NCBI RefSeq assembly: GCF_030604785.1
Contig: NZ_JAUVVF010000003.1
Location: forward strand, 1 to 64,000
Source of the DNA: Paracoccus sp. (in: a-proteobacteria)
Lineage (GTDB): Bacteria > Pseudomonadota > Alphaproteobacteria > Rhodobacterales > Rhodobacteraceae
DNA: 64,000 nt
Direction of reading: 5' to 3'
The notes below the pieces were generated by a model. It made no database searches. It was not told where the DNA came from and saw nothing but the letters and a program-made list of their open reading frames with translations. Of this stretch, positions 49,308-60,513 are shown in pieces. Each line of letters begins with the position of its first letter. Position 1 is the stretch's first letter. A program made the position numbers and the translations under genes.

Positions 49308-49793
49308 TCAGAACGGGATCTCGTCGTCGTAATCGGGGCGTCCGCCGCCCGACGGCGCACCCGAGGGGCCGCCGCGGCTGCTGCCGTAATCGTCATAGCC
49401 GCCGCCCATGCTGCCGCCGCCCGCACCACCGCCGCCTTCGCCGCGACCGTCCAGCATGGTCAGGTTGCCGCCCAGGCCGCGCAGGACGATCTCGGTCGAG
49501 TAGCGGTCTTGGCCCGACTGGTCCTGCCATTTGCGGGTTTCCAGCGCGCCCTCGACATAGACCTTGCTGCCTTTCTTCAGATAGCGCTCGACCACGTTGA
49601 CGAGGCCCTCGTTGAAGATGGCGACCGTGTGCCATTCGGTCTTTTCACGCCGCTCGCCGGTGGTGCGGTCCTTCCAGGTCTCGGATGTGGCGATCCGCAG
49701 ATTGGCCACCTTGCCGCCGTTCTGAAAGCTGCGGATCTCGGGGTCGCGCCCAAGATTGCCGATCAGGATGACCTTGTTGACGCTGCCTGCCAT
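49308..49793 (-). CDS. ssb: Single-stranded DNA-binding protein
   Basis: 161 residues. OB-fold in residues 1-110 ([42 protein letters not shown]), a Gly-rich flexible linker with [11 protein letters not shown], and the conserved acidic tip DDEIPF that recruits repair and replication proteins. The ATG lies in TGCC-ATG-GCAGG context. Monocistronic with a terminator. Confidence 0.97.
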   Translation of the reverse strand: MAGSVNKVILIGNLGRDPEIRSFQNGGKVANLRIATSETWKDRTTGERREKTEWHTVAIFNEGLVNVVERYLKKGSKVYVEGALETRKWQDQSGQDRYSTEIVLRGLGGNLTMLDGRGEGGGGAGGGSMGGGYDDYGSSRGGPSGAPSGGGRPDYDDEIPF

Positions 49794-49999
49794 GACGGGG
49801 TTCCCTTGTTCCGAGTGTTGAAGGCCGGTCTAGCGCAGCCGCGCCCCCAGCCGCAAGCCATCAGGCGATGGGCAAGCCGCCGCCGAGCGGGGCGGGGCGT
49901 CCCCGTCCGGGCGCAGGCGGCGGGTGGCGGAGCGGGCAAACCGGTGTATAGTGCCCGGCGTCGAAGCAGCGACAAGCTGACGAACACGAGGGCAGAGAC

Positions 50000-50623
50000 A
50001 TGCGGTTCACTCATCTTCTCAGGCTCGCGATCTGTGCGGCGCTGGCCACGGGCGTCGCGGCGCCGGTCTCGGCCGAGGGGCTGCGGCTGTCGGGCAGTTC
50101 GTCCAAGTCGCGCGCCGAGCAATTCGCCCGCCAGACCCGGCTGATGGATTCGCGGCTCTCGACGCAATACCAGCAATCGGCGCGGCTTCAGCCCGGCCGG
50201 ATCGAGCAGGCCATGCCGCTGGCCCCCGACGGCGGCAACATCCCCCGCTATACCGGGCGGCGCAGCGAATACCTGCCCCATGCCCGCGCGGCGGCGCAGC
50301 GCCACGGCATCCCCGAGGACCTGTTCCTGCGCCTCGTTCAGCAGGAATCGGGCTGGAACCCGAATGCGCGGTCGCACAAGGGTGCGATGGGGCTGGCGCA
50401 GCTGATGCCCGGCACGGCGGCGAAGCTGGGCGTGAACCCGCATGATCCGATGCAGAACCTCGATGGCGGGGCGCGTTATCTGCGGATGATGTACAACCAG
50501 TTCGGCAATTGGCGGCTGGCGCTGGCGGCCTACAATGCGGGGCCGGGGGCGGTGCAGAAATATGGCGGCATCCCGCCCTATCGCGAGACCCGCAACTATG
50601 TGCGGATCATCGCCGGAGGCTGA
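50000..50623 (+). CDS. Lytic transglycosylase (SLT domain)
   Basis: 207 residues. Signal peptide ([20 protein letters not shown], cleaved about residue 25). The SLT domain (about residues 90-207) has the catalytic Glu in [21 protein letters not shown] and continues with LMPGTA and [10 protein letters not shown]. Cleaves peptidoglycan glycan strands in the periplasm. A stand-alone gene, convergent with the second transglycosylase. Confidence 0.9.
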   Translation: MRFTHLLRLAICAALATGVAAPVSAEGLRLSGSSSKSRAEQFARQTRLMDSRLSTQYQQSARLQPGRIEQAMPLAPDGGNIPRYTGRRSEYLPHARAAAQRHGIPEDLFLRLVQQESGWNPNARSHKGAMGLAQLMPGTAAKLGVNPHDPMQNLDGGARYLRMMYNQFGNWRLALAAYNAGPGAVQKYGGIPPYRETRNYVRIIAGG

Positions 50624-50635
50624 GCGGGTCGCGGC

Positions 50636-51196
50636 CTAGCGCCGCAACCCCGTCTCGCGCAGAAGGCCCCTGCGGCGAGCCTCGTAGTAATAGCCGCGCG
50701 AATACCACATGATCGCCCGGTCGGGATTGCCGTCCGAGACCATCCATGCGCCGCGCAGATAGCGCACGCCGTATTTCAGGTTCGTGTCCGCATCCAGAAG
50801 CGCCGTATCCGGGCCGCGAAAGCCCATCGTGCGGGCGGTCTGCGGGTGGATCTGCATCAGCCCGTAATAGGGGCCGTTGCGGGCGCCCGGCCGGTGGCCG
50901 GATTCGCGCAGCACCACGCGCTGCACCAGGGCGGGCGGCACGTCGTAATGGCCGGCCCAGAAATTGATGCGCTGGCGCAGATGGGGCGTCTCGTTCGGGT
51001 AGAGGCCGGTATGCGTCACGCCGCGGCGCGAGGTGGCGCTGTCGCCGCCCCCGCAGGCCGCAAGTGCAAGGACCCCGAGGATCAGGCCGCGCCGCCCGAG
51101 GCGGTGAGCGATGTCTTGATTCCGGGTGCTGTTCCGGTCGGCGGAGGAAAGCTCCCCCGCCGCGCCGAACAAGACGGGCAATGCCGCCTCAGGCAT
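50636..51196 (-). CDS. Lytic transglycosylase, putative lipoprotein
   Basis: 186 residues. After an unusual 35-residue N-terminus comes a lipobox, LGVLALAAC (Cys about residue 48), then an SLT domain with catalytic Glu in [33 protein letters not shown] and [12 protein letters not shown]. The ATG at 51196 overlaps the 3' end of lpdA by 8 bases; no better-placed start nearer the lipobox is evident, so the true start is uncertain. Likely outer-membrane anchored. Confidence 0.75.
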   Translation of the reverse strand: MPEAALPVLFGAAGELSSADRNSTRNQDIAHRLGRRGLILGVLALAACGGGDSATSRRGVTHTGLYPNETPHLRQRINFWAGHYDVPPALVQRVVLRESGHRPGARNGPYYGLMQIHPQTARTMGFRGPDTALLDADTNLKYGVRYLRGAWMVSDGNPDRAIMWYSRGYYYEARRRGLLRETGLRR

Positions 51197-52577
51197 GGAT
51201 CGCCCCGCCGCCGCAGGCCAGGGCCGCCTCGCGCACCGCTTCCGACACGGTCGGATGGGCGTGGCAGGTCAGCGCCAGATCCTCGGCCGAGGCGCCGAAT
51301 TCCATTGCAACGCAGACCTCGTGGATCAGGTCGCCCGCCGACGGCCCGATGATGTGGCAGCCGAGGATGCGGTCGGTTTCCGCATCCGCAATCAGCTTGA
51401 CGAAACCCTCGCCCAAAAACTGCGCCTTGGCGCGGGCATTGCCCATGAAGGGGAACTTGCCGATCTTGATCTTGCGGCCGTCCGCCTTGGCCTGTTCCTC
51501 GGTCAGGCCCACATTGGCGACCTCGGGCGTGGTGTAGATGACGCCCGGGATGACGTCGTAATTCACATGGCCGTGCTTGCCCGCGATGACCTCGGCCACG
51601 GCCATGCCCTCGTCCTCGGCCTTGTGCGCCAGCATCGGGCCGGGCACCGCGTCGCCGATGGCATAGACGCCCTTGACGCTGGTCGCCCAGTGCTTGTCGA
51701 CCTGAACGAAGCCGCGATCGGTCAGCGTCACGCCAAGCGCGTCGAGGCCCAGACCCTCGACATGCGGGCGGCGGCCGGTGGCGACCAGCACGACATCGGC
51801 GCTGATCTCCTGCGCGCTGTCGTCCTTTTTCAGGGCGTAGCTGACCTTGACCTGGTCGCCCGCAACCTCGGCCGATTTCACGGCGGCGCCGAGGGTGAAT
51901 TTCAGCCCCTGCTTGGCCAGCATCTTCTGGAACTGCTTCTGCACCTCGCCGTCAAGTCCGGGGGTGATCACTTCCAGATATTCCAGCACCGTCACCTCGG
52001 CACCGAGGCGGGCATAGACCGAGCCCAGTTCCAGCCCGATCACGCCCGCGCCGATCACGACCATGGATTTCGGGATGCGCGGCAGCGCCAGCGCGCCGGT
52101 GGAATCGACGATGCGGCCCGCCTCGTTGTCGACCTCGACGCCCTTGAGCGGCGCCGGGGTCGAGCCGGTGGCGATCACGATGTTCTTCGTCTCGTGGACG
52201 GTGTCGCCGACCTTGACCTTGCCGGCCTCGGGGATCGAGGCCCAGCCCTTGAGCCAGTCGATCTTGTTCTTCTTGAAGAGGAATTCGATCCCCTTGGTGT
52301 TGCCCGCGACGGTTTCGGCCTTGTAGCCCTGCATCCTGTCCCAATCGACCGAGACATGGGCGCCCATCAGGCCCATCTTCTCGAAATTCTCATGGGCCTC
52401 GTGCAACATATGCGTGCCGTGCAGAAGCGCCTTGGACGGGATGCAGCCCACATTGAGGCAAGTGCCGCCGAGCGTCTCGCGCCCTTCGACGCAGGCCACC
52501 TTGAGGCCCAGCTGGGCGGCGCGGATGGCGCAGACATAGCCGCCGGGTCCGGCGCCGATCACGATCAGGTCATACAT
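51189..52577 (-). CDS. lpdA: Dihydrolipoyl dehydrogenase (E3)
   Basis: 462 residues. Flavoprotein that reoxidises dihydrolipoyl groups of 2-oxoglutarate dehydrogenase with NAD. FAD site [13 protein letters not shown], redox-active Cys40 and Cys45 in [16 protein letters not shown]-site [21 protein letters not shown], and the catalytic His in [10 protein letters not shown] near the C-terminus. The ATG at 52577 follows AAAGGA. Last enzyme gene of the suc operon order, separated from sucB by the MAPEG gene. Confidence 0.96.
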   Translation of the reverse strand: MYDLIVIGAGPGGYVCAIRAAQLGLKVACVEGRETLGGTCLNVGCIPSKALLHGTHMLHEAHENFEKMGLMGAHVSVDWDRMQGYKAETVAGNTKGIEFLFKKNKIDWLKGWASIPEAGKVKVGDTVHETKNIVIATGSTPAPLKGVEVDNEAGRIVDSTGALALPRIPKSMVVIGAGVIGLELGSVYARLGAEVTVLEYLEVITPGLDGEVQKQFQKMLAKQGLKFTLGAAVKSAEVAGDQVKVSYALKKDDSAQEISADVVLVATGRRPHVEGLGLDALGVTLTDRGFVQVDKHWATSVKGVYAIGDAVPGPMLAHKAEDEGMAVAEVIAGKHGHVNYDVIPGVIYTTPEVANVGLTEEQAKADGRKIKIGKFPFMGNARAKAQFLGEGFVKLIADAETDRILGCHIIGPSAGDLIHEVCVAMEFGASAEDLALTCHAHPTVSEAVREAALACGGGAIHA

Positions 52578-52604
52578 GGCAATTCCTTTCGTCAGGCCGC
52601 AGGA

Positions 52605-52656
52605 CCGGGGGCTTCGCGCCCCCGGACCCCCGCGGGATATTTGGTCCAAGGCAAAT
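52605..52656 (+). repeat. Hairpin plus CGGGATATTTGG intergenic repeat, copy 2
   Basis: A CCGGGGGC/GCCCCCGG hairpin with a TTCGC loop (52605-52625) is followed by CGGGATATTTGGTCCAAGGC, the same arrangement as at 33278-33334. It lies between the MAPEG gene and lpdA, about 30 bases upstream of the lpdA start, so it may affect lpdA expression. Confidence 0.7.
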
Positions 52657-53057
52657 CACAGCAGGCTTGCCATGATCATGAGGATGGTCGCCAGAAAGCC
52701 CACCGCCCAGATGATCGAGCGGCCCGGCACCCAGCCCCGCACATAGGCGGGCACATAGAGGATGCGGGCGCCGAGATAGGTCCAGGCGAGGATGGCGGTG
52801 AGGGTCGAGGCCTTCTGGCCGAGCGTCACCACGACAACGGCGATGGTGAAGAGGATCAGCCCCTCGAAATGGTTGTTCAGCGCGCGCTGCAGGCGGCCCG
52901 CGCGACCGGACAGCGCGTGGCCCGCCAGATCGTCGCGATTGCCCATCGCCGCGCGGCGGCCGATCTGGCGCTGCGCAGCCAGCGAGAAGGCGATCATCTG
53001 CGCGAATTGCAGCAGGCCCGCCAGCGCCAGCACGGTCAGTTCGGGTGTCATGGTCAT
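52656..53057 (-). CDS. MAPEG-family membrane protein
   Basis: 133 residues with four hydrophobic segments (about residues 7-27, 66-84, 88-106 and 112-130). The central NNHFEGLILFTIAVVVV matches the MAPEG fold (membrane-associated eicosanoid/glutathione metabolism), widespread in Rhodobacteraceae with unknown role. Two in-frame ATGs six bases apart (53057, 53051). Lies between sucB and lpdA on the same strand. Confidence 0.8.
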   Translation of the reverse strand: MTMTPELTVLALAGLLQFAQMIAFSLAAQRQIGRRAAMGNRDDLAGHALSGRAGRLQRALNNHFEGLILFTIAVVVVTLGQKASTLTAILAWTYLGARILYVPAYVRGWVPGRSIIWAVGFLATILMIMASLL

Positions 53058-53090
53058 GCCGTTTCGCGCCCCTCTGTCCCTTGTCCCGCC

Positions 53091-53186
53091 TTAGCGCGTT
53101 ACCGCATGGCGGCGCAACGTGTTCGCCGGGCCAGGGGCGGGGTGCGGGCGGATCGGGATGCGGGTGATCGGGGCGGGCGTCGGCAT
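53091..53186 (-). CDS. Possible 31-residue small protein
   Basis: MPTPAPITRIPIRPHPAP and a basic Arg-rich end, preceded by AAGGACAGCCC-ATG, a fair ribosome site. It lies between sucB and the MAPEG gene. Proline- and arginine-rich without similarity I know; could be chance in GC-rich DNA. Confidence 0.25.
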   Translation of the reverse strand: MPTPAPITRIPIRPHPAPGPANTLRRHAVTR

Positions 53187-53207
53187 GGGCTGTCCTTGGC
53201 CGGGCAG

Positions 53208-53235
53208 GGCCCGGGCGCGGTGGCGCGCCCGGGCC
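53208..53235. terminator. Stem-loop downstream of sucB
   Basis: GGCCCGGGCGCG, loop GTGG, CGCGCCCGGGCC: a perfect 12-bp stem 16 bases after the sucB stop. No T-run follows, so it may mark a processing or attenuation point between sucAB and the MAPEG-lpdA pair. Confidence 0.55.
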
Positions 53236-53251
53236 GAGGTTATTCGGCGGA

Positions 53252-54784
53252 TCAGAGATCCATCAGCAGGCGGCGGGGGTCTTCCAGCGCCTCCTTGACG
53301 CGGACGAGGAAGGTGACCGCGCCCTTGCCGTCGACGATGCGGTGATCGTAGCTGAGCGCCAGATACATCATCGGGCGGATGACGATCTGGCCGCCGACCA
53401 CGACCGGCCGGTCCTGGATCTTGTGCATCCCGAGGATGCCCGATTGCGGGGGGTTCAGGATCGGCGAGGACATCAGCGAGCCATAGACGCCGCCATTCGA
53501 GATGGTGAAGGTGCCGCCCTGCATCTCGGCCATCGACAGCTTGCCGTCGCGGCCCTTGGTGCCGAGTTCGGCGATCTCCTTCTCGATCGCGGCGAAGGAT
53601 TTCTGGTCGGCGTCGCGGACGACCGGCACGACAAGGCCCGAGGGCGTGCCGACGGCGACGCCCATATGGACGAAGTTCTTGTAGACGACGTCGGTGCCGT
53701 CAATTTCCGCGTTGACCTCGGGGACTTCCTTCAGGGCGTGGCAGCAGGCCTTCACGAAGAAGGACATGAAGCCCAGCTTGACCTTGTGCTTCTTCTCGAA
53801 GGCGTCCTTGTATTCGTTGCGAAGCGCCATGATGCCGCTCATGTCGGCCTCATTGTAGGTCGTCAGCATCGCAGCGGTGTTCTGCGCGTCCTTCAGGCGG
53901 CGCGCGATGGTCTGGCGCAGGCGGGTCATCTTGACCCGCTCCTCGCGCGGCGCGTCATCGGCGGACGAGGGCGCGCGGGCGGCCGCCGGGGCCGGGGCGG
54001 GCGCCGAGGCGGCACGGGCCACGTCTTCCTTCATCACGCGACCGTCGCGGCCCGAGCCCTGGACCTGGTCGCGGTTGAGACCGGCCTCGGCCATGGCCTT
54101 CTTGGCGGAAGGCGCGTCCTCGGGGTCGCGGGGGCGCATCTCCTCGGGGCCGGCATTCTTCAGCACCGTGTCCTGGGCGGCCTGCGCGCCGCTGGCGGCG
54201 GCGGATTTCGCGCCGCTGGCGCCTTCGGTGATGATCGCGAGGCGGGCCTTTGCATCGACCGTGGTGCCTTCGCCGGCCAGGATCTCGGCCAGAACGCCCG
54301 CAGCCGGGGCCGGGACCTCGACCGAGACCTTGTCGGTTTCCAGCTCGCAGAGCATCTCGTCGGCGGCGACCTGGTCGCCGGGCTTCTTGAACCAGGTGGC
54401 GACGGTCGCTTCCGTCACGCTTTCACCAAGGGCGGGGACCATCACGTCCACGGATTTGCCGCTCATCTTGCCTTGTCCTTCCGGGGTCTTGTCGGCCTGC
54501 GATTGGGCCTGCGGTTTCTCGGGCTTTGGTTCGCTGGCGCCGGCATCGGCAGAGCCGATCCGTGCCAGAAGGGCGTCGGGGGCGACGGTCTCGCCCTCGG
54601 CTGCGACGATCTCGGCCAGGATGCCCGCGATGGGGCTTGGCACCTCGACCGTCACCTTGTCGGTTTCCAGCTCGCAGAGCATCTCGTCGGCCGCGACGCG
54701 GTCGCCCGGTTTCTTGAACCAGGTGGCGACCGTCGCCTCGGTCACGGACTCGCCCAGAGCGGGAACGTGGACTGGCGTGCTCAT
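53252..54784 (-). CDS. sucB: 2-oxoglutarate dehydrogenase E2, two lipoyl domains
   Basis: 510 residues, longer than the single-lipoyl E. coli form (about 405). Dihydrolipoyl succinyltransferase, core of the complex. Lipoyl domains at residues 3-77 (Lys43) and 112-186 (Lys152) are almost identical in the stretch [19 protein letters not shown] peripheral subunit-binding domain (about 222-258) and a catalytic domain with the active-site His/Asp motif [12 protein letters not shown] follow. Ala/Pro-rich linkers join them. Four bases after sucA. Confidence 0.96.
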   Translation of the reverse strand: MSTPVHVPALGESVTEATVATWFKKPGDRVAADEMLCELETDKVTVEVPSPIAGILAEIVAAEGETVAPDALLARIGSADAGASEPKPEKPQAQSQADKTPEGQGKMSGKSVDVMVPALGESVTEATVATWFKKPGDQVAADEMLCELETDKVSVEVPAPAAGVLAEILAGEGTTVDAKARLAIITEGASGAKSAAASGAQAAQDTVLKNAGPEEMRPRDPEDAPSAKKAMAEAGLNRDQVQGSGRDGRVMKEDVARAASAPAPAPAAARAPSSADDAPREERVKMTRLRQTIARRLKDAQNTAAMLTTYNEADMSGIMALRNEYKDAFEKKHKVKLGFMSFFVKACCHALKEVPEVNAEIDGTDVVYKNFVHMGVAVGTPSGLVVPVVRDADQKSFAAIEKEIAELGTKGRDGKLSMAEMQGGTFTISNGGVYGSLMSSPILNPPQSGILGMHKIQDRPVVVGGQIVIRPMMYLALSYDHRIVDGKGAVTFLVRVKEALEDPRRLLMDL

Positions 54785-54788
54785 CGGA

Positions 54789-57755
54789 TCAACCTTCTAG
54801 GCCGAGCGCGTCGGCGATCAGGCTCTCCTGCTCGGCCTTGTGGCGCGAGGCGAGACCCGTGGCGACCGAGGCGGCGGCATTGCGGCCCGCATAGCGCGCC
54901 CGGGTGTGCTTGGCGCCCAGACGTTCGAGGCACCATTCCAGATAGGGCTCGACAAAGCTCCAGCCGCCCTGGTTCTTGGGCTCTTCCTGGCACCAGACGA
55001 TCTCGGCCTGCTTGAAGCGGCCCAGTTCCTTGACCATCGCCTGGGCGGGGAAGGGATAGAACTGTTCCAGACGCAGCAGGTAGATGTCGGTGATCCCGGC
55101 CTCGTCGCGCGCCTTGAGCAGGTCGTAATAGACCTTGCCCGAGCAGACGACGACGCGCTTCATCTTGTCGTCCGCGACCAGTTCCGTGGCCGAGCCGCCG
55201 CGCTGCGCGTCGTCCCACAGCACGCGGTGGAAGGTGCTGCCGGTCTGGAATTCCTCGGCCTTGCTGATCGCCATCGGGTGGCGCAGCAGCGATTTCGGGG
55301 TCATCAGGACCAGCGGCTTGCGGAACTTGCGTTTCAGCTGGCGGCGCAGGATGTGGAAGTAGTTCGCCGGCGTCGTGCAGTTCGCGACGATCCAGTTATC
55401 TTCTGCGCAGCCCTGCAGGAAGCGTTCGAGACGGGCCGAGGAATGTTCCGGACCCTGACCCTCGAAGCCGTGGGGCAGCAGCATGACCAGACCCGACATG
55501 CGCAGCCATTTCTTCTCGCCCGAGGAAATGAACTGGTCGAACATGATCTGCGCGCCGTTGGCGAAATCGCCGAACTGGGCCTCCCACATGACCAGGTTGT
55601 TCGGCTCGGCCAGCGAATAGCCGTATTCGAAGCCCAGCACCGCATATTCCGAGAGCATCGAGTCGATGACCTCGTATTGGGCCTGGCCCTCGGCGATGTG
55701 GTTCAGCGGGTAATAGCGGTCCTCGCTCTGCTGGTCGATGAAGGCCGAATGGCGCTGGCTGAACGTGCCGCGGGTGCTGTCCTGACCGGCCAGACGGACG
55801 CCGTGGCCCTCCAGCAGCAGCGAACCGAAGGCCAGCGCCTCGCCGGTCGCCCAGTCGAAGCCCTCGCCGGTGGCGAACATCTGCTTCTTCGCCTCGAGCA
55901 GACGGCCCACGGTCTTGTGCAGGTTCATCCCCTCGGGAACGGTGGTCAGCGCGGCGCCGATGCGGGTCATCGCCTCGGGGTCGATGCCGGTCTCGCCCGC
56001 GACATATTCCTCGCCCTCGCGGTCGAGGCCCGACCACTTGCCGTCAAGCCAGTCGGCCTTGTTCGGCTTGAAGGTCTTGCCCTGCTCGAATTCCTCGTTG
56101 AGGTGCTTCTGGAAGGCGGCCTTCATGTCCTCGATCTCGCCCTCGGGGATCAGCCCGTCAGCGACCAGACGCTCGGTGTAAAGCTGAAGCGTCGTCTTGT
56201 GGCCCTTGATCTGGGTATACATCGCCGGGTTGGTGAACATGGGCTCGTCGCCCTCGTTGTGACCGAAGCGGCGGTAGCAGAAGATGTCGATGACGACGTC
56301 CTTCTTGAACTTCTGCCGGAACTCGGTCGCCACCTTGGCGGCATGGACCACGGCCTCGGGATCGTCGCCGTTCACGTGGAAGATCGGCGCCTCGACCATC
56401 AGCGCGATATCGGTCGGATAGGGCGAGGTGCGGCTGAAATGGGGCGCGGTGGTGAAGCCGATCTGGTTGTTCACAACGATATGGATGCAGCCGCCCGTCC
56501 GGTGCCCCTTGATGCCCGAAAGCTGAAGGCATTCGGCCACGACGCCCTGACCGGCAAAGGCCGCGTCGCCATGCAGCAGGATCGGCAGGACCGAGCTGCG
56601 GTCGGTGCGGTCGCCCAGCTGGTCGCCCTTGGCGCGCGCCTTGCCCAGCACCACCGGGTTCACGGCTTCAAGGTGGCTGGGATTCGCGGTCAGCGACAGG
56701 TGGACGGTGTTGCCGTCGAATTCCCGGTCGCTGGATGCGCCGAGATGATACTTCACGTCGCCCGAACCGTCTACATCCTCGGGCTTGAAGCTGCCGCCCT
56801 GGAATTCGTTGAAGATCGCGCGATAGGGCTTGGACAGCACGTTGGCCAGAACCGACAGGCGGCCCCGGTGGGGCATGCCGATCACGATGTCCTTCACGCC
56901 AAGCGCGCCGCCGCGCTTGATGATCTGTTCCATCGCGGGGATCAGCGCCTCGCCGCCGTCAAGGCCGAAACGCTTGGTGCCCATGTATTTGACATGCAGG
57001 AACTTCTCGAAGCCCTCGGCCTCGACCAGCTTGTTCAGGATGGCGCGGCGGCCTTCGCGGGTGAACTGGATCTCCTTGCCGAAGCCCTCGATCCGCTCTT
57101 TCAGCCAGGCGGCTTCCTCGGGGTTCGAGATATGCATGAATTGCAGCGCGAAGGTGCCGCAATAGGTGCGCTCCATCAGGTCGCGGATCTGGCGGATCGA
57201 CGCGACTTCAAGGCCCAGGACGTTGTCGATGAAGATCGGACGGTCCATGTCCTCGGGGCCGAAGCCGTAGCTTTCGGGGTTCAGCTCGCCATGGTCGGGG
57301 ACGTTGCGCAGGCCAAGCGGGTCCAGATCGGCATGCAGATGGCCCCGGATGCGGTAGGCGCGGATCAGCATCAGCGCGCGGATGCTGTCCAGAACGGCCT
57401 GACGCAGCTGCGCCTCGGACAGGGAGACGCCCTTCTCGGCGGCCTTGGCGGCGATCTTCTGGCCGGCGGCCTTGGCCTCGGCCTTGCCGCCCGCCGGCCA
57501 TTCGCCGGTCAGCGCGCTGGTCAGTTCGTCGGCGGGAACCGGAGGCCAGTCCTTGCGCGACCAGCTTGCGCCCTCGGCCTCGCGGGCGGCATCGGACTGC
57601 TCGTCGCCGAGGCCCCGGAAGAACGCGTCCCAGGCCTGATCGACCGCAGCCGGGTTCCTTGCCCACTGCCCGTAAAGCTGTTCCACATAGGCCGCGTTGT
57701 GGCCCTGCAGGAACGAGGAATCGTGAAAGTCGGTGTTCTTAGGCTGCTCGGTCAT
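54789..57755 (-). CDS. sucA: 2-oxoglutarate dehydrogenase E1
   Basis: 988 residues. Thiamine-diphosphate decarboxylase of the TCA cycle, making succinyl-dihydrolipoyl-E2. Starts with the typical [20 protein letters not shown]2-binding helix. [32 protein letters not shown] and NNQIGFTT carry the cofactor sites, and HNEGDEP follows. The C-terminal region has [16 protein letters not shown] and [13 protein letters not shown]. Upstream of sucB by 4 bases. Confidence 0.97.
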   Translation of the reverse strand: MTEQPKNTDFHDSSFLQGHNAAYVEQLYGQWARNPAAVDQAWDAFFRGLGDEQSDAAREAEGASWSRKDWPPVPADELTSALTGEWPAGGKAEAKAAGQKIAAKAAEKGVSLSEAQLRQAVLDSIRALMLIRAYRIRGHLHADLDPLGLRNVPDHGELNPESYGFGPEDMDRPIFIDNVLGLEVASIRQIRDLMERTYCGTFALQFMHISNPEEAAWLKERIEGFGKEIQFTREGRRAILNKLVEAEGFEKFLHVKYMGTKRFGLDGGEALIPAMEQIIKRGGALGVKDIVIGMPHRGRLSVLANVLSKPYRAIFNEFQGGSFKPEDVDGSGDVKYHLGASSDREFDGNTVHLSLTANPSHLEAVNPVVLGKARAKGDQLGDRTDRSSVLPILLHGDAAFAGQGVVAECLQLSGIKGHRTGGCIHIVVNNQIGFTTAPHFSRTSPYPTDIALMVEAPIFHVNGDDPEAVVHAAKVATEFRQKFKKDVVIDIFCYRRFGHNEGDEPMFTNPAMYTQIKGHKTTLQLYTERLVADGLIPEGEIEDMKAAFQKHLNEEFEQGKTFKPNKADWLDGKWSGLDREGEEYVAGETGIDPEAMTRIGAALTTVPEGMNLHKTVGRLLEAKKQMFATGEGFDWATGEALAFGSLLLEGHGVRLAGQDSTRGTFSQRHSAFIDQQSEDRYYPLNHIAEGQAQYEVIDSMLSEYAVLGFEYGYSLAEPNNLVMWEAQFGDFANGAQIMFDQFISSGEKKWLRMSGLVMLLPHGFEGQGPEHSSARLERFLQGCAEDNWIVANCTTPANYFHILRRQLKRKFRKPLVLMTPKSLLRHPMAISKAEEFQTGSTFHRVLWDDAQRGGSATELVADDKMKRVVVCSGKVYYDLLKARDEAGITDIYLLRLEQFYPFPAQAMVKELGRFKQAEIVWCQEEPKNQGGWSFVEPYLEWCLERLGAKHTRARYAGRNAAASVATGLASRHKAEQESLIADALGLEG

Positions 57756-57788
57756 GGTCAGTCCCCGGTTCAGGGCGGAAAAGCGCGC

Positions 57789-58202
57789 TCAGGCGCAGTG
57801 AATGTCGAAGATGCGGGCGCCGGGATCGGCGAAGGGGTCCAGCCTCGGCTGCGGCTGGACAAAGGCAGGGGCGCGCCGCTCCAGCCCGCACAAGGCCAAA
57901 GCCGCGCGGCTTTCGGCATCGGGCGGCGCCAGCGAGGGCTGATAGATCACCCGCCAACCGAAATCCCGCCGCGCCACGGTGCGGACCGAGGCGGGCGGAA
58001 GCGTCGTCGCCAGATGCAGGTCGGTGCGTGCCGGAATGCCGCCGGGCAGGATGTCGGTCGTCATCCGCTCGCCGCAGGCCGTCAACGCCAGAAGGGCCGC
58101 CAGCGACAGGGGCAGACGGCACACCGCAAGGCGGTGCGTCGGGTCTTGCCGGGGCTGATCAGCCCTTGGTCCTGTCACTGTCCGGTCCTTCCCCGTCGTC
58201 AT
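57789..58202 (-). CDS. Hypothetical lipoprotein between sucD and sucA
   Basis: 137 residues from the ATG at 58202. A lipobox LLALTAC lies after LSLAALLALTA, so the mature lipoprotein begins at CGERMTTD. A GTG about 30 codons downstream would give a tidier signal peptide and may be the true start. FGWRVIYQPSLAPPDAESRA and LDPFADPGARIFDIHC show no family I know. Same strand as the suc genes; probably outer-membrane or periplasmic. Confidence 0.55.
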   Translation of the reverse strand: MTTGKDRTVTGPRADQPRQDPTHRLAVCRLPLSLAALLALTACGERMTTDILPGGIPARTDLHLATTLPPASVRTVARRDFGWRVIYQPSLAPPDAESRAALALCGLERRAPAFVQPQPRLDPFADPGARIFDIHCA

Positions 58203-58203
58203 G

Positions 58204-58240
58204 CCGCCCCCCCCCTTACATAGGCAAGGGGGGCGGGGGG
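58204..58240. terminator. G/C-rich hairpin downstream of sucD
   Basis: A CCGCCCC-type arm and a GGGGCGG-type arm flank TTACATAGGCAA in the 46-base gap between the sucD stop and the lipoprotein gene. It can form a long G/C stem on the minus strand and may attenuate readthrough into sucAB; the T-run is missing. Confidence 0.5.
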
Positions 58241-58248
58241 TCAAATCA

Positions 58249-59133
58249 TCAACCCTTGATCGCCTTCAGCACGGCCTCGCCCAGCCCTGCCGGGCTGTCG
58301 GCAACCACGATCCCGGCCTTCTTCATGGCCTCGATCTTGGATTCCGCGTCGCCCTTGCCGCCCGACACGATCGCGCCGGCATGGCCCATGCGACGGCCCG
58401 GAGGCGCCGTGCGGCCAGCGATGAAGCCCGCGGTGGGCTTCCACTTGCCCTTGCGCTTCTGCTCGGCCAGGAATTCGGCGGCTTCCTCCTCGGCCGAACC
58501 GCCGATCTCGCCGATCATGATGATCGACTCGGTCTCGGGGTCGTCAAGGAACATCTGCAGCACGTCGATATGCTCCATGCCCTTGATCGGGTCGCCGCCG
58601 ATGCCGACCGCCGAAGACTGGCCGAGGCCCACGTCCGAGGTCTGCTTGACCGCCTCGTAGGTCAGCGTGCCCGAGCGCGAGACGACGCCCACGCTGCCGC
58701 GGCGGAAGATGCTGCCCGGCATGATGCCGATCTTGCATTCGTCCGGCGTCATGATGCCCGGGCAGTTCGGCCCGATCAGGCGCGACTTGCTGTTGGCCAG
58801 CGCGCGCTTGACGCGCATCATGTCCAGAACCGGGATGCCCTCGGTGATGCAGACGATCAGCGGCACCTCGGCGTCGATGGCTTCGAGGATCGAGTCCGCC
58901 GCGAAGGGGGGCGGGACATAGATCGCGCTGGCATTGGCGCCGGTCTTGGCCACGGCCTCGTGGACCGAGTTGAAGACCGGCAGGCCCAGATGCTCGGAGC
59001 CGCCCTTGCCGGGCGTCACGCCGCCGACCATCTGCGTGCCGTAGGCGATCGCCTGTTCGGTGTGGAAGGTGCCCTGGGACCCGGTGATCCCCTGGCAGAT
59101 GACTTTGGTATTCTTGTCGACGAGAACGGCCAT
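58249..59133 (-). CDS. sucD: Succinyl-CoA synthetase alpha subunit
   Basis: 294 residues. Phosphorylated subunit of succinate-CoA ligase, TCA cycle. [18 protein letters not shown] (CoA binding), [31 protein letters not shown] and the active-site phosphohistidine in [12 protein letters not shown]. Two adjacent ATGs (59136 and 59133); the second has the better 5-base spacing from AAGGAGG. Follows sucC by 78 bases. Confidence 0.97.
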   Translation of the reverse strand: MAVLVDKNTKVICQGITGSQGTFHTEQAIAYGTQMVGGVTPGKGGSEHLGLPVFNSVHEAVAKTGANASAIYVPPPFAADSILEAIDAEVPLIVCITEGIPVLDMMRVKRALANSKSRLIGPNCPGIMTPDECKIGIMPGSIFRRGSVGVVSRSGTLTYEAVKQTSDVGLGQSSAVGIGGDPIKGMEHIDVLQMFLDDPETESIIMIGEIGGSAEEEAAEFLAEQKRKGKWKPTAGFIAGRTAPPGRRMGHAGAIVSGGKGDAESKIEAMKKAGIVVADSPAGLGEAVLKAIKG

Positions 59134-59211
59134 CATGGCCTCCTTGCGTAAGCGACGCCCATGCGCCGCGATGTTCCAGAGGAGGGCGCGCCCAACGCGC
59201 GCCCGGATGGA

Positions 59212-60405
59212 TCAGCCCTTGACGGCCTTGACGATCTTCTGCGCGGCGTCCGACAGGTCGTCGGCGGCGATCACGTTCAGGCCCGACTTGGCGATGATCT
59301 CCTTGCCCAGCTCGACATTCGTGCCCTCGAGGCGCACGACCAGCGGGACCTGCAGGCCGACCTCCTTCACGGCGGCGATGATGCCCTCCGCGATGATGTC
59401 GCAGCGCATGATGCCGCCGAAGATGTTGACCAGGATGCCCTTCACGTTCGGGTCCGAGGTGATGATCTTGAACGCTTCGGTGACCTTCTCCTTGGTCGCG
59501 CCGCCGCCGACATCCAGGAAGTTGGCCGGCTCGGCGCCGAACAGCTTGATGATGTCCATGGTCGCCATGGCCAGACCCGCGCCGTTCACCATGCAGCCGA
59601 TCTCGCCGTCGAGCGCGATGTAGTTCAGGTCGAACTTCGAGGCGGCCAGTTCCTTCGGGTCCTCCTCGGTCTCGTCGCGCAGCGCCATGATGTCGGGCTG
59701 GCGGTAGAGGGCGTTGTTGTCAAAGCCCATCTTGGCGTCGAGGCACTTGATCTGGCCCTCGGGGGTCACGATCAGCGGGTTGATCTCGAGCATCTCCATG
59801 TCCTTCTCGATGAACATGCGATAGAGATTCTTGACCAGCTGGACGCATTGCTTGACCTGCGCGCCCTCCAGCCCCAGGGCAAAGGCCACGCGGCGGCCGT
59901 GGAAATCCGACAGGCCCGAGGCGGGATCAACCGAGAAGCTGACGATCTTCTCGGGGGTGTGGGCTGCGACTTCCTCGATGTCCATGCCGCCCTCGGTCGA
60001 GGCGACGAAGCTGACGCGCGAGGTCTGGCGGTCCACCAGCAGCGCCAGATACAGCTCGCGCGCGATGTCGCTGCCGTCCTCGATGTAGATGCGGTTGACC
60101 TGCTTGCCGACCGGGCCGGTCTGGTGCGTGACCAGAGTGCGGCCCAGCATCTGGCGGGTCAGCTCCTCGGCTTCCTCGACCGACTTGGCCAGGCGGACGC
60201 CGCCTTTTTCACCGGCTTCGGCTTCCTTGAAGCTGCCCTTGCCGCGGCCGCCCGCATGGATCTGCGCCTTCACCACCCAGAGCGGGCCGTCCAGTTCGCC
60301 GGCAGCGGTCTTCGCCTCGTCGGCCTTCATCACGATGCGGCCATCGCTGACGGGTGCGCCATACTGGCGCAGCAGCGCCTTGGCCTGATATTCGTGAATG
60401 TTCAT
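59212..60405 (-). CDS. sucC: Succinyl-CoA synthetase beta subunit
   Basis: 397 residues, usual length. ATP-grasp subunit that binds nucleotide and CoA partner. [12 protein letters not shown] start, [13 protein letters not shown] nucleotide loop, EINPLIVT and [13 protein letters not shown] later. Promoter region upstream contains two close palindromes and an unusually long leader. Start of the sucCD unit. Confidence 0.97.
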   Translation of the reverse strand: MNIHEYQAKALLRQYGAPVSDGRIVMKADEAKTAAGELDGPLWVVKAQIHAGGRGKGSFKEAEAGEKGGVRLAKSVEEAEELTRQMLGRTLVTHQTGPVGKQVNRIYIEDGSDIARELYLALLVDRQTSRVSFVASTEGGMDIEEVAAHTPEKIVSFSVDPASGLSDFHGRRVAFALGLEGAQVKQCVQLVKNLYRMFIEKDMEMLEINPLIVTPEGQIKCLDAKMGFDNNALYRQPDIMALRDETEEDPKELAASKFDLNYIALDGEIGCMVNGAGLAMATMDIIKLFGAEPANFLDVGGGATKEKVTEAFKIITSDPNVKGILVNIFGGIMRCDIIAEGIIAAVKEVGLQVPLVVRLEGTNVELGKEIIAKSGLNVIAADDLSDAAQKIVKAVKG

Positions 60406-60513
60406 CGGGACCCCCTCGTTCGGTTCCAGGATTTGGCGCGTTGTGCCACAAGCCGGAGGGGCCGAGAACAGAAATCGCGGCGAAATCGGGAAAACCGGCG
60501 GGAAAGCGATCAA

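Noticed and set aside
54840-58223. Open frame of 1127 codons opposite sucA
   Set aside because: It runs antisense to sucA and the lipoprotein gene, has repetitive Arg/Gly/His composition, and reflects GC-rich codon bias in the real genes.
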